In this document: positions 1 through 8,532 of the stretch, in pieces
Numbering within the stretch: the first letter of the stretch is position 1
Layout: every line of letters starts with the position of its first letter
Assembly (NCBI RefSeq): GCF_038024095.1
Contig: NZ_CP150668.1
Coordinates: forward strand, 806,001-870,000
Source of the DNA: Polaribacter tangerinus
GTDB taxonomy: Bacteria; Bacteroidota; Bacteroidia; Flavobacteriales; Flavobacteriaceae
Length of the DNA: 64,000 nt
Direction: 5' to 3'
Position numbers and translations under genes: made by a program
Notes under the pieces: model-generated
The model's input: only the letters and a program-made list of their open reading frames with translations
The model's database searches: none
Told to the model about the DNA's origin: nothing

Positions 1-425
1 CTATATTGCATTTCTGGAATAGCAGAAGGTGCTTTTTTATTCGAAAACTGAATGGTTTCAAAATACTGAACCGCATCGAAAGTTGAATAGCCATACAAAC
101 CATTAAAAGATTTTAAATTTTCAGGGCAATCTAAAGCTACACTATTTGAAAACTGATCAAATAATTCGTAAAAATTTCTGCTAATTTTATGAGATTCTAT
201 CTGTGTTCCTTTGTGGGATACCGTAAATAAATTGGCATCTACCTTCATAGAAACAATAGGGTCAATTGCTAGAAAAGAATAACTTTCTTCTTTACTATGG
301 TAGTCTGAACTTTCTAACAAAAGTGTGTTGGCAAAACGATCTCTAAATCGCAAATACAAGCCTACCGGCGTTACTGTATCTGCCATTTTAGTTTTATAAA
401 TTGTTTTAAAATTTATTTTTTTCAT
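1..425 (-). CDS. trpE: Anthranilate synthase component I, N-terminal part (cut by window edge)
   Basis: The first 141 codons of a minus-strand gene starting at ATG 425. The protein would convert chorismate and ammonia to anthranilate, the first step of tryptophan synthesis, together with TrpG. Residues 36-39 are LLES, the motif that in TrpE binds feedback tryptophan, followed by an SFLAIDP stretch typical of the family N-terminus. PabB and other chorismate enzymes share the fold, but the LLES motif and the Trp-codon leader peptide upstream favour TrpE. An alternative start at codon 14 (also Met) is possible. The catalytic C-terminal domain lies outside the window. Confidence 0.88.
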   Translation of the reverse strand, partial: MKKINFKTIYKTKMADTVTPVGLYLRFRDRFANTLLLESSDYHSKEESYSFLAIDPIVSMKVDANLFTVSHKGTQIESHKISRNFYELFDQFSNSVALDCPENLKSFNGLYGYSTFDAVQYFETIQFSNKKAPSAIPEMQY

Positions 426-517
426 ACTGATTATTCTCCATTTGAAATGTTTATAAATAGTATATATCAAACTAAAAACAAGTGCTACAATAAAGTACAC
501 ACTTATATTTTAATAAG

Positions 518-545
518 AAAAGGCTTATCGTGAGATAAGCCTTTT
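518..545 (-). terminator. Attenuator terminator of the trp leader
   Basis: Perfect 12-bp stem (518-529 with 534-545) and a 4-base loop, running into a T-rich tract on the minus strand. It lies between the Trp-rich leader peptide and trpE, where a transcriptional attenuator belongs. Its 5' half in the RNA, CTTATCTCAC, can instead pair with a segment just after the leader stop codon. Confidence 0.85.
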
Positions 546-564
546 GTATATATATTATATGATA

Positions 565-578
565 GGTTTTATGCTCAC
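565..578 (-). promoter_or_regulatory. trp antiterminator 5' half
   Basis: The RNA segment GTGAGCATAAAACC begins directly after the leader stop codon. GTGAG can pair with CTCAC, ATAA with TTAT and CC with GG of the terminator's ascending arm, with small bulges. A ribosome at the leader stop would cover this segment and allow termination. A ribosome stalled on the Trp codons about 20-25 bases upstream would leave it free. Confidence 0.65.
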
Positions 579-629
579 TTATGAATTAAGAGAGTTCCAC
601 CACCAAATATTTTGTACATTGTTTTTCAT
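579..629 (-). CDS. trpL: trp operon leader peptide (16 aa, three tandem Trp)
   Basis: The reading frame encodes MKNNVQNIWWWNSLNS followed by TAA. Three consecutive TGG codons occupy 605-597. The stop codon is followed at once by the antiterminator segment, then the terminator, then trpE. This is the architecture of ribosome-mediated tryptophan attenuation: charged tRNA-Trp shortage stalls the ribosome on WWW and lets trpE be transcribed. No Shine-Dalgarno-like sequence is seen, which is usual in Bacteroidota. It was recognised from reading the trpE upstream region, not from length. Confidence 0.88.
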   Translation of the reverse strand: MKNNVQNIWWWNSLNS

Positions 630-636
630 TGTTCAA

Positions 637-667
637 CAAAAATAAGGCAGATTTTTAAATTGAGCAA
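637..667 (-). promoter_or_regulatory. Promoter of the trp leader
   Basis: On the minus strand TTG (667-665), a 20-base spacer, then TATTTTTG (644-637), an exact match to the Bacteroidota -7 element TAnnTTTG. The transcription start expected a few bases further on would fall at or next to the leader peptide ATG (629), so the leader mRNA may be nearly leaderless. The promoter starts only 28 bases after the aspS stop codon. Confidence 0.65.
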
Positions 668-694
668 CCTTTACAACAGAAAATAATAAAAAAA

Positions 695-3600
695 CTATTT
701 TCTTAAAATTCGTACATTCATCTCTTCTACTTTTTTATCAGACAATGGCGAAGGTGCATGAAATAATAAGTCTTCTGAGGCACCTGTTTTTGGAAATGCC
801 ATTACTTCTCTTATAGATGATTTTTTCTCTAAAATCATCATTAACCTGTCTACACCCCAAGCAATTCCTCCATGCGGCGGCGCTCCATACTGAAAAGCTT
901 TGTACATCGTTCCCACACTTTTTAACATTTCTTCTTTAGAGTATCCCATGTTTTTGTATGTGGCCTCTAAAATTTCTGCTTTATGGGCACGAACTGAACC
1001 TCCGCCAATTTCATAACCATTTAAAATTAAATCGTATTGTTGTGCAATTATAGTTCCGATTTCCTCCTCATTCCCATTCATGTGCTTTTCTAAATCGTAT
1101 ACTGCTGGCATCGAAAATGGATTATGGGTAAACGTCCATTTTCCTTCATCTGTTTTTTCAAACATTGGAAAGTCTACAACCCAAGCTGGCCTTAATTCTT
1201 TTGGATTTATCAAATTTAAAACACGAGCCATTTCTTGTCTCACAGCATCTAACGCTTTATTTGCAGTTGCGTAGTCTGCAGCTGAGAAAAACACAATATC
1301 TCCCACTTTTGCTTCGGTTACTTTGATGATATTTGCGGCAATTTCTTCTCCTAAAAACTTAATAATTGGCGATTGTAAATCGGATTCGTTAACAATAATA
1401 TACGCCAATCCGCCCAAACCGTTTTGTTGTGCAATATCTGTAAGGCTTTCAATCTGTCCTTTAGACATTCTTTTATTTCCTTGTTCTTGAGCAGATACTT
1501 TAATACATTTTACTACACCGCCTGCAGCAATTGGTTTGCTAAAAACCTGAAAAGTGGTATCCTTAACAATCGCTGTAATATCTTGCATTTGCAACCCATA
1601 GCGCAAATCTGGTCTATCACAACCATATTTATCCATAGCCTCTTTGTAAGTTAACACCTTAAAAGGATGCAAAATCCATTTTTTACCATAAATTTTACGA
1701 ACAACTTCATTAAACATTTTGGTATTTAAACCTATAATTTGTTGCATACTTGCGTAGGCCATTTCGATATCTAATTGTGTAAATTCGGGCTGCCTGTCTC
1801 CTCGAGAATCTTCATCTCTAAAACAGCGTGCAATTTGAAAGTATTTTTCAAATCCGCCCACCATTAGCATCTGCTTAAATTGCTGCGGAGCTTGTGGTAG
1901 TGTATAAAAAGAACCCGACTGTTTTCTTGTTGGAACTATAAATTCTCTAGCTCCCTCATCTGTTCCTGCAGTTAAAATTGGAGTTTCAATTTCTAAAAAC
2001 TCTTCTTCATCTAACATATCACGCAATAACTTTATCACTTTATGCCTATTTATTATGGCACGTCGAACTGCATCATTCCTATGATCTAAAAACTTATACT
2101 GAAAACGAACTGTTTCATTTGTTTTTGTTGCTCTTTTTATTTCGAAAGGCAACGTTTTAGAAAGGTTTAAAATTTCTAAATCGGTAGTTTCAAGTTCTAA
2201 TTTACCCGTACGTATACCTGCGTTATAATCGTCTTCGCTTCTTTGTATAATTACTCCTGTAACAGAAATTACAGATTCTGGTTTCAATTTTATCAATTCA
2301 TCTAAATTCGAAAACGACTCTCTGCTTAAACGAACTTGAAAAATCTGGTAGCTAGAATCTCGCAAATCGATAAACATTAAATCGCCATGATCTCTTACAC
2401 TAGAAACCCAGCCAGATAATGTAACTTTTTCTGTAATAGATTTTTCTGATAATTCAGCAATCGTATGAGTTCTGTATTGTTCTTTTATAATAATTGGAAC
2501 AGTATGTAACTCTTCTACAGCGTGTTTTTTTGTTGATAGATTTTCGTTTTTATGAACGGTATTTTCAATTTTGCTAGACTGTTTTTCTACTTTTAGCGTT
2601 GTTCCTAAAGTTTGAGAAATAATTTCGTTTCGAATTACTTTTCCTGATGCTGCTTTTCCTATAATAGCAATAACTTTACCCACCAAAATACCGGCTTTCC
2701 CTTTGTTGCCTTGTTTTATCTCTGCTGCAATAGCTTCATTATTAGAAAGTACTTTAGCTACTACTTCGCGTATTTTGCTCTCTGATATTGTATTCTCTTC
2801 AAAATACTTCTTGTAATTAAAACTAGGATTTTTTAGAGAAGCACTTACCCCATTTTGAAGTAAAACAGGTGTTATTTTGTCTGCTTTAAACAATAAAAAA
2901 ATATCAATTAAATCGTTTACATTTTCTATGCGTTCATACTCATCTGCTTTTATGGTATTTACTAGTGTTTTTGCCACAAAAGAAGCATCATTTATAGCAT
3001 TATTAATAGCCATAAAAGTTTTTGAACGAATGGCATCCGAAGTAAAAAACTTGGCATCTTGAGGTAAAATTCCACTCTTTATTAATATTGACTCTACACT
3101 AAAAGGCAATGCACTAGCATCTATAAAAGTGTTATCTATAGCATTTTTGATGTTAACAAACGGAATATCTGGCTCTGAAATGAAACGGTAATCTGCCTCA
3201 AACTCCTTTTTTCGCATGGTTTTGGTTTGCTTTAAATCTGCATCCCATAAAACAGTTGTTTGATCTGGTCTAAACTTTTTATTTTTTTCGTAATACCTAA
3301 ATTGTTTTTCTACTTCTTCTTTTAAAGCATCTACCATGAACTTAAAAGAATTAAGGTTTTTTATCTCTGTTCTGGGGTTTAAATTTGTTTCTCCAATCTT
3401 TCTAAGAGACACAGAAACATCTGACTTAAATTCTCCTTTTTCTAGATTTGCCTCTGAAATACCAATATTTTGAACAATACGATGAATGTATTGTGCATAG
3501 GTAGAAGCATCTTCTATATTTCTGATGCAAGGATTGGTTACTATCTCTATTAAAGGTACTCCAGCCTTGTTAAAATCTACCAAAGAAACATCTTTCTCAT

Positions 3601-4036
3601 GCATTAATTTTGCTGCATCCTCTTCTATGTGAACCTGATTTAAAATAACAGTAAACTGTGAGCCATCATTTCTAAAGCAAGAAACTTCTCCGTCGGGAAT
3701 TACCGGATTATGATATTGTGTAATTTGTATGTTTTTTGGGTTATCTGGATACTCATAATGTTTTCTGTCCCAAGATATTACCTCATTAGAAAAACTCGAC
3801 TTTACGGCTTTACCAAAATATATTGCCTTTGTAATTGCTGCTTTGTTAATAGCTGGTAAAACACCCATTTGACCTGTGCAAACTGAACAAATATTAGTAT
3901 TTGGCACAACTGCTTCTTCGTTAGAACAGGTACAAAATAATTTTGTTTTTGTATTTAAACGAACATGTGTTTCTAAACCGATAATTAACTCTAAATCGTG
4001 TGCTTTTAAAGCATCATTTATTTGCTCTAATTCCAT
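695..4036 (-). CDS. gatB-aspS: Fused GatB amidotransferase subunit / aspartyl-tRNA synthetase (1113 aa)
   Basis: One uninterrupted frame joins two complete enzymes. Residues 1 to about 478 are GatB: GLETHVRLNTKTKLFC at 20-35, zinc-type cysteines C35, C37, C50 and C53, DRKHYEYP at 90-97, EPDI at 288-291, and a helical/YqeY-like tail. A polar linker of about 40 residues follows. From about residue 520 it is a bacterial-type AspRS: OB-fold anticodon domain (SGWV...RDHG...FIDLRD), class II motif 2 (FRDEDSRGDRQPEFTQLDIE), the GAD insertion, and motif 3 (GIAWGVDRLMM). The canonical AspRS start Met before YRTH is Gln520 here, so no separate AspRS start is visible. H550 in RDHG is the residue associated with non-discriminating AspRS. 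GatB amidates mischarged Asp-tRNA(Asn), so the fusion links charging and amidation. It overlaps the gatA stop by one base (TAATG). Confidence 0.95.
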   Translation of the reverse strand: MELEQINDALKAHDLELIIGLETHVRLNTKTKLFCTCSNEEAVVPNTNICSVCTGQMGVLPAINKAAITKAIYFGKAVKSSFSNEVISWDRKHYEYPDNPKNIQITQYHNPVIPDGEVSCFRNDGSQFTVILNQVHIEEDAAKLMHEKDVSLVDFNKAGVPLIEIVTNPCIRNIEDASTYAQYIHRIVQNIGISEANLEKGEFKSDVSVSLRKIGETNLNPRTEIKNLNSFKFMVDALKEEVEKQFRYYEKNKKFRPDQTTVLWDADLKQTKTMRKKEFEADYRFISEPDIPFVNIKNAIDNTFIDASALPFSVESILIKSGILPQDAKFFTSDAIRSKTFMAINNAINDASFVAKTLVNTIKADEYERIENVNDLIDIFLLFKADKITPVLLQNGVSASLKNPSFNYKKYFEENTISESKIREVVAKVLSNNEAIAAEIKQGNKGKAGILVGKVIAIIGKAASGKVIRNEIISQTLGTTLKVEKQSSKIENTVHKNENLSTKKHAVEELHTVPIIIKEQYRTHTIAELSEKSITEKVTLSGWVSSVRDHGDLMFIDLRDSSYQIFQVRLSRESFSNLDELIKLKPESVISVTGVIIQRSEDDYNAGIRTGKLELETTDLEILNLSKTLPFEIKRATKTNETVRFQYKFLDHRNDAVRRAIINRHKVIKLLRDMLDEEEFLEIETPILTAGTDEGAREFIVPTRKQSGSFYTLPQAPQQFKQMLMVGGFEKYFQIARCFRDEDSRGDRQPEFTQLDIEMAYASMQQIIGLNTKMFNEVVRKIYGKKWILHPFKVLTYKEAMDKYGCDRPDLRYGLQMQDITAIVKDTTFQVFSKPIAAGGVVKCIKVSAQEQGNKRMSKGQIESLTDIAQQNGLGGLAYIIVNESDLQSPIIKFLGEEIAANIIKVTEAKVGDIVFFSAADYATANKALDAVRQEMARVLNLINPKELRPAWVVDFPMFEKTDEGKWTFTHNPFSMPAVYDLEKHMNGNEEEIGTIIAQQYDLILNGYEIGGGSVRAHKAEILEATYKNMGYSKEEMLKSVGTMYKAFQYGAPPHGGIAWGVDRLMMILEKKSSIREVMAFPKTGASEDLLFHAPSPLSDKKVEEMNVRILRK

Positions 4037-5436
4037 TATAAAATATCGTTTAAAAAGTTTGCAAACTGTAAAATTTGCGTTTCATTTTTCTTGTCTGCTG
4101 TAATTTGTAAACCTGTTTCAGTTCCATTTGGAATTGTTAACGTTGGTAATTCTCCCAAACTAAAACCAACCGTATAAGCATCGGACAAATACATTGCCAA
4201 CGGATTTTTTAAACTTTCACCAATTTTGGGAGGAGTGGCAGGAGTAACTGGTGATAAAACAACATCTACCTCTAAAAAATCTTTTGAAAATCTCGAAGAA
4301 ATTTGATTTCTTAAACGTTGTGCTTTTATGTAAATTTCATCCGAAAAACCTTGAGACAAAACTTGATTTCCTCCAACAATTCTTCGTTTAGACTCTTCAG
4401 AAAAATTCTCTGAGCGAGTTATTGCATAACTCTCTTTTAAATTATCACCATCTATTCTTTTGCCATAATTTGTACCATCTAAACGAGACAAATTCGAAGC
4501 GGTTTCTGCCATTGCTAGTGTGTAATATGTAGAAACTAAAACATCGGCATTAAAAAAATCTAATTCTTTTACTTTAATTCCTTTTTCTTTTATTTTTTGA
4601 ATAGTTGCTAAAAAACTGGCTTTTGTTTCTGGTGAAATCGCATCACTTTTAACAAAGCTACTATAATATCCCACTGTTTTTATTGTTGAAGTCCTAGAAG
4701 ATGAATCGGCTAGAATTTCATCTGAAGCATAAGTAGTTTGGTCTCTAACATCTTTTCCTCTTATGGTATTTAAAACAATTCTAATATCTTCAATTGAGGT
4801 TGCAATTGGTCCAACACAATCCGTAGAAGAAGCGTAGGCTATTAATCCGTATCGAGAAATGAGCCCATACGTTGGTTTTAAACCATATACCTTATTATAA
4901 CCTGCTGGCTGACGAATAGAACCACCAGTATCGCCGCCAATTGAAAAGACAGTATACTCTTTTGCCACATTTACAGCAGAACCTCCAGAAGAACCTCCAC
5001 CAACTAAAGCTGGGTTTAGAGCGTTTTTTACAGCACCAAAAATGGTGTTTTCAGATGAAGACCCATGCCCAAAACTATCGCAATTTTCTTTTACAATTGG
5101 TATTGCACCAGCATCTAATAATTTTTGAATTGCAGTGGCTGTATATGAAGATTTGTAGTTTTTTAAAAATTTTGAGCTTGCAGTTGTTGGTATTCCCTGA
5201 AGCATAAATACATCTTTAACACCAAACGGAATACCTTCTAAAAGACCAATTGTTTCACCTTTTGCTATTTTTTCATCTACTTTTTTAGCCAATTCTAAAG
5301 CTAAAGAATCTAATAAATAATTAACAGTATTATGTGTGTTTTGTTTTAATAGTTTTAATTTTCCTTGTACCAAATTTGTACATGAAATTTCTTTTGACAC
5401 CAATTGCTGATGTATCTCTTTTATTTTCGACTTCAT
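4036..5436 (-). CDS. gatA: Asp-tRNA(Asn)/Glu-tRNA(Gln) amidotransferase subunit A
   Basis: Amidase-signature protein of 466 aa that releases ammonia from glutamine (or asparagine) for transfer by GatB. The Ser-cisSer-Lys triad is visible as K74 (PFGVKDV), S149 (GGGSSGGSA) and S173 (GGDTGGSIRQP), with the standard 75- and 24-residue spacings. The length is slightly below the usual 480-490 aa. It lies one base after gatC, and its stop codon overlaps the gatB-aspS start by one base, so translation is probably coupled. The C-terminus is somewhat divergent from typical GatA, but no key residue is missing. Confidence 0.95.
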   Translation of the reverse strand: MKSKIKEIHQQLVSKEISCTNLVQGKLKLLKQNTHNTVNYLLDSLALELAKKVDEKIAKGETIGLLEGIPFGVKDVFMLQGIPTTASSKFLKNYKSSYTATAIQKLLDAGAIPIVKENCDSFGHGSSSENTIFGAVKNALNPALVGGGSSGGSAVNVAKEYTVFSIGGDTGGSIRQPAGYNKVYGLKPTYGLISRYGLIAYASSTDCVGPIATSIEDIRIVLNTIRGKDVRDQTTYASDEILADSSSRTSTIKTVGYYSSFVKSDAISPETKASFLATIQKIKEKGIKVKELDFFNADVLVSTYYTLAMAETASNLSRLDGTNYGKRIDGDNLKESYAITRSENFSEESKRRIVGGNQVLSQGFSDEIYIKAQRLRNQISSRFSKDFLEVDVVLSPVTPATPPKIGESLKNPLAMYLSDAYTVGFSLGELPTLTIPNGTETGLQITADKKNETQILQFANFLNDIL

Positions 5437-5437
5437 A

Positions 5438-5704
5438 TTAATCTTCTATCACTTTAGCAACTACCAAAAATCCGTTTTTCTCTCTCGGAAAGTTGTCTTT
5501 AATAAGTTGCTTTTCAATTAAAGAACTTTCAATAACAACGTCTTCCCTTAAATCGTCTAAAAAAACAGTATTGTGAGCACTTGTGCTTTCTAAAGTTTGT
5601 TGCTGATTCGCATTTTTAATTACCTCAAACAATTTAGATACCGACTCCGATGGTTTTGCTCCTTTAATACTCGATAAAACGTCGACTGTCATAATTTTAC
5701 TCAT
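5438..5704 (-). CDS. gatC: Amidotransferase subunit C (divergent, 88 aa)
   Basis: A small protein identified as GatC from position (first gene of gatC-gatA-gatB-aspS) and from a C-terminal half that fits the family: LREDVV near residue 52 and FPREKNGFLVVAKVIE at the end, matching the usual LRED...G-F-V-PKVIE pattern. GatC clamps GatA to GatB. The N-terminal half lacks the customary LARL-L-E helix motif and is shorter than usual, so the assignment rests on the C-terminus and context. The start ATG (5704) is the only good one. No promoter is seen between it and the attenuator terminator at 5783-5810. Confidence 0.82.
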   Translation of the reverse strand: MSKIMTVDVLSSIKGAKPSESVSKLFEVIKNANQQQTLESTSAHNTVFLDDLREDVVIESSLIEKQLIKDNFPREKNGFLVVAKVIED

Positions 5705-5782
5705 TACTATATTCTTTTAAATTTCTAAAAACTAGCACACCTATTTCTTAAATTAAACAGAAAAGTGACCCCAATTAATTCT

Positions 5783-5810
5783 AAAAAAAAACCTTCCGAA
5801 TTTCGGAAGG
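5783..5810 (-). terminator. Attenuator terminator upstream of gatC
   Basis: On the minus strand, a CCTTCCGA/TCGGAAGG stem (8 bp, A+T extension possible, loop 5800-5802) followed by nine T (5791-5783). It points towards gatC, but the only thing upstream of it on this strand is the 15-codon leader, so it cannot be an ordinary gene terminator. Its ascending arm GGCCTTCC can be captured by GGAAGGTT located five bases after the leader stop. Confidence 0.85.
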
Positions 5811-5834
5811 CCTTATAAATTATTTTGAAACAAC

Positions 5835-5842
5835 AACCTTCC
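5835..5842 (-). promoter_or_regulatory. gatC-operon antiterminator 5' half
   Basis: The RNA segment GGAAGGTT begins five bases after the leader stop codon. It pairs with GGCCTTCC (5812-5805 on the minus strand, overlapping the terminator's ascending arm): six Watson-Crick pairs plus two G-U pairs. This is mutually exclusive with the terminator stem. A ribosome sitting at the leader stop would mask it. Confidence 0.7.
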
Positions 5843-5846
5843 TATT

Positions 5847-5894
5847 CTAAAAATTAGAATTATAGAAATTACGATTGTTAGTATTTTTTTTCAT
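5847..5894 (-). CDS. Asn-rich leader peptide of the gatC-gatA-gatB::aspS operon (15 aa)
   Basis: The frame encodes MKKNTNNRNFYNSNF followed by TAG. Asn codons stand at positions 4, 6, 7, 9, 12 and 14 (five AAT, one AAC). It is followed in order by an antiterminator half, a terminator and gatC, and is preceded by a -7 promoter element. By analogy with trpL next door I infer a sensor of Asn-tRNA(Asn): stalling at Asn4-Asn9 leaves the antiterminator free, while reaching the stop masks it. Caution: Asn codons are AT-rich and common by chance in this genome, so the composition alone is weaker evidence than the WWW of the trp leader. The architecture carries the argument. Confidence 0.75.
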   Translation of the reverse strand: MKKNTNNRNFYNSNF

Positions 5895-5910
5895 GTGTTT
5901 TGTATTGCCA

Positions 5911-5918
5911 CAAATATA
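5911..5918 (-). promoter_or_regulatory. -7 element of the Asn leader promoter
   Basis: TATATTTG on the minus strand, an exact TAnnTTTG match, 16 bases before the leader ATG. The -33 TTG is not exact; the best candidate 19 bases upstream reads TTAG. No other promoter-like element is seen between here and gatC. Confidence 0.55.
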
Positions 5919-6305
5919 TACAGAATATTAGAACTAACTCATTTTTTTATACATTTCAGAAAAAGATTATGATATCTACAAAATTTTGATTAAAAATTAA
6001 ATATATCATAAAATTCACTCGTTATTTAATCATTAGAATTATGCTAAGTAGTTTTTTAGCAATCCTAGAAATACACTTTTGGTTCATTTTTTTTCTCATA
6101 AATGATAAAAATTTGGCTGAAAAGTTATTTTTTATAAAAAATGAGTACCTTAAAATTTAAGAAATAAGCCATTTTTTATTTTTTACATTCAAAGAATGAA
6201 TTTTAAAATTTAAAAATTCAAAATAAAATGGTTTTTAGGCGATTTAAGACACTTTTCTGTTTTTAACAAATGTTGATAATTTTAGGACTAAATTGCTTAA
6301 AACAT
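5919..6305. other. AT-rich intergenic stretch between the divergent Asn leader and gyrB
   Basis: About 390 bases with no reading frame of note and no clear structured RNA. One TTATCAACA-like nonamer lies near 6272 (minus strand), too little to call an origin. I see nothing else in it. Confidence 0.5.
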
Positions 6306-6335
6306 TTGAAAAACATCTTTAAAATTGTAAATTTG
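6306..6335 (+). promoter_or_regulatory. gyrB promoter
   Basis: TTG (6306-6308), exactly 19 bases, then TAAATTTG (6328-6335): a full match to the Bacteroidota consensus. The expected start near 6341 leaves a leader of about 60 bases before the gyrB ATG. Confidence 0.75.
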
Positions 6336-6379
6336 AGTTTACAAAATTTGTTTTTTAAAAACGAGTTTTATCAACCTAA

Positions 6380-8338
<1,959 letters not shown>

Positions 8339-8388
8339 TTATATATCGATTCTCTTAAAATAGGAAACAATCCTTAGAACTAAAAAAA

Positions 8389-8412
8389 GCCAGTAAATTT
8401 AAATTTACTGGC
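8389..8412. terminator. Bidirectional terminator after gyrB
   Basis: Perfect 12-bp palindromic stem GCCAGTAAATTT/AAATTTACTGGC flanked by an A tract on the left and a T tract on the right. Confidence 0.88.
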
Positions 8413-8461
8413 TTTTTTGTATTTTATAATCTTAGGTATTTTTCCCCTTTTTAGGTCGGTA

Positions 8462-8497
8462 ATAATTTTTATGTTAAAATTTTAACATAAAAATTAT
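8462..8497. repeat. 36-bp perfect palindrome upstream of the DUF6588 gene
   Basis: Two 18-base arms are exact inverted copies meeting at 8479/8480, with the core TGTTAAAATTTTAACA. It ends where a -7-like element (TATATTAG, 8497-8504, one mismatch) begins and covers the position expected for the -33 element, so an operator role is plausible. It has no T tract for a terminator. Confidence 0.8.
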
Positions 8498-8532
8498 ATA
8501 TTAGCTAAAATTAATAACCTAAATCCCTGATA

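Noticed and set aside
5761..5774. 14-base identity AAAAGTGACCCCAA with 55263-55277
   Set aside because: A match of this length is expected by chance between low-GC intergenic regions of this size, and nothing functional is shared.
6265..6285. TTATCAACA-like nonamer (DnaA-box variant) upstream of gyrB, with a second TTATCAAC-like match near 6368
   Set aside because: Only one or two degenerate matches in AT-rich DNA, no cluster and no dnaA nearby; not evidence for an origin.
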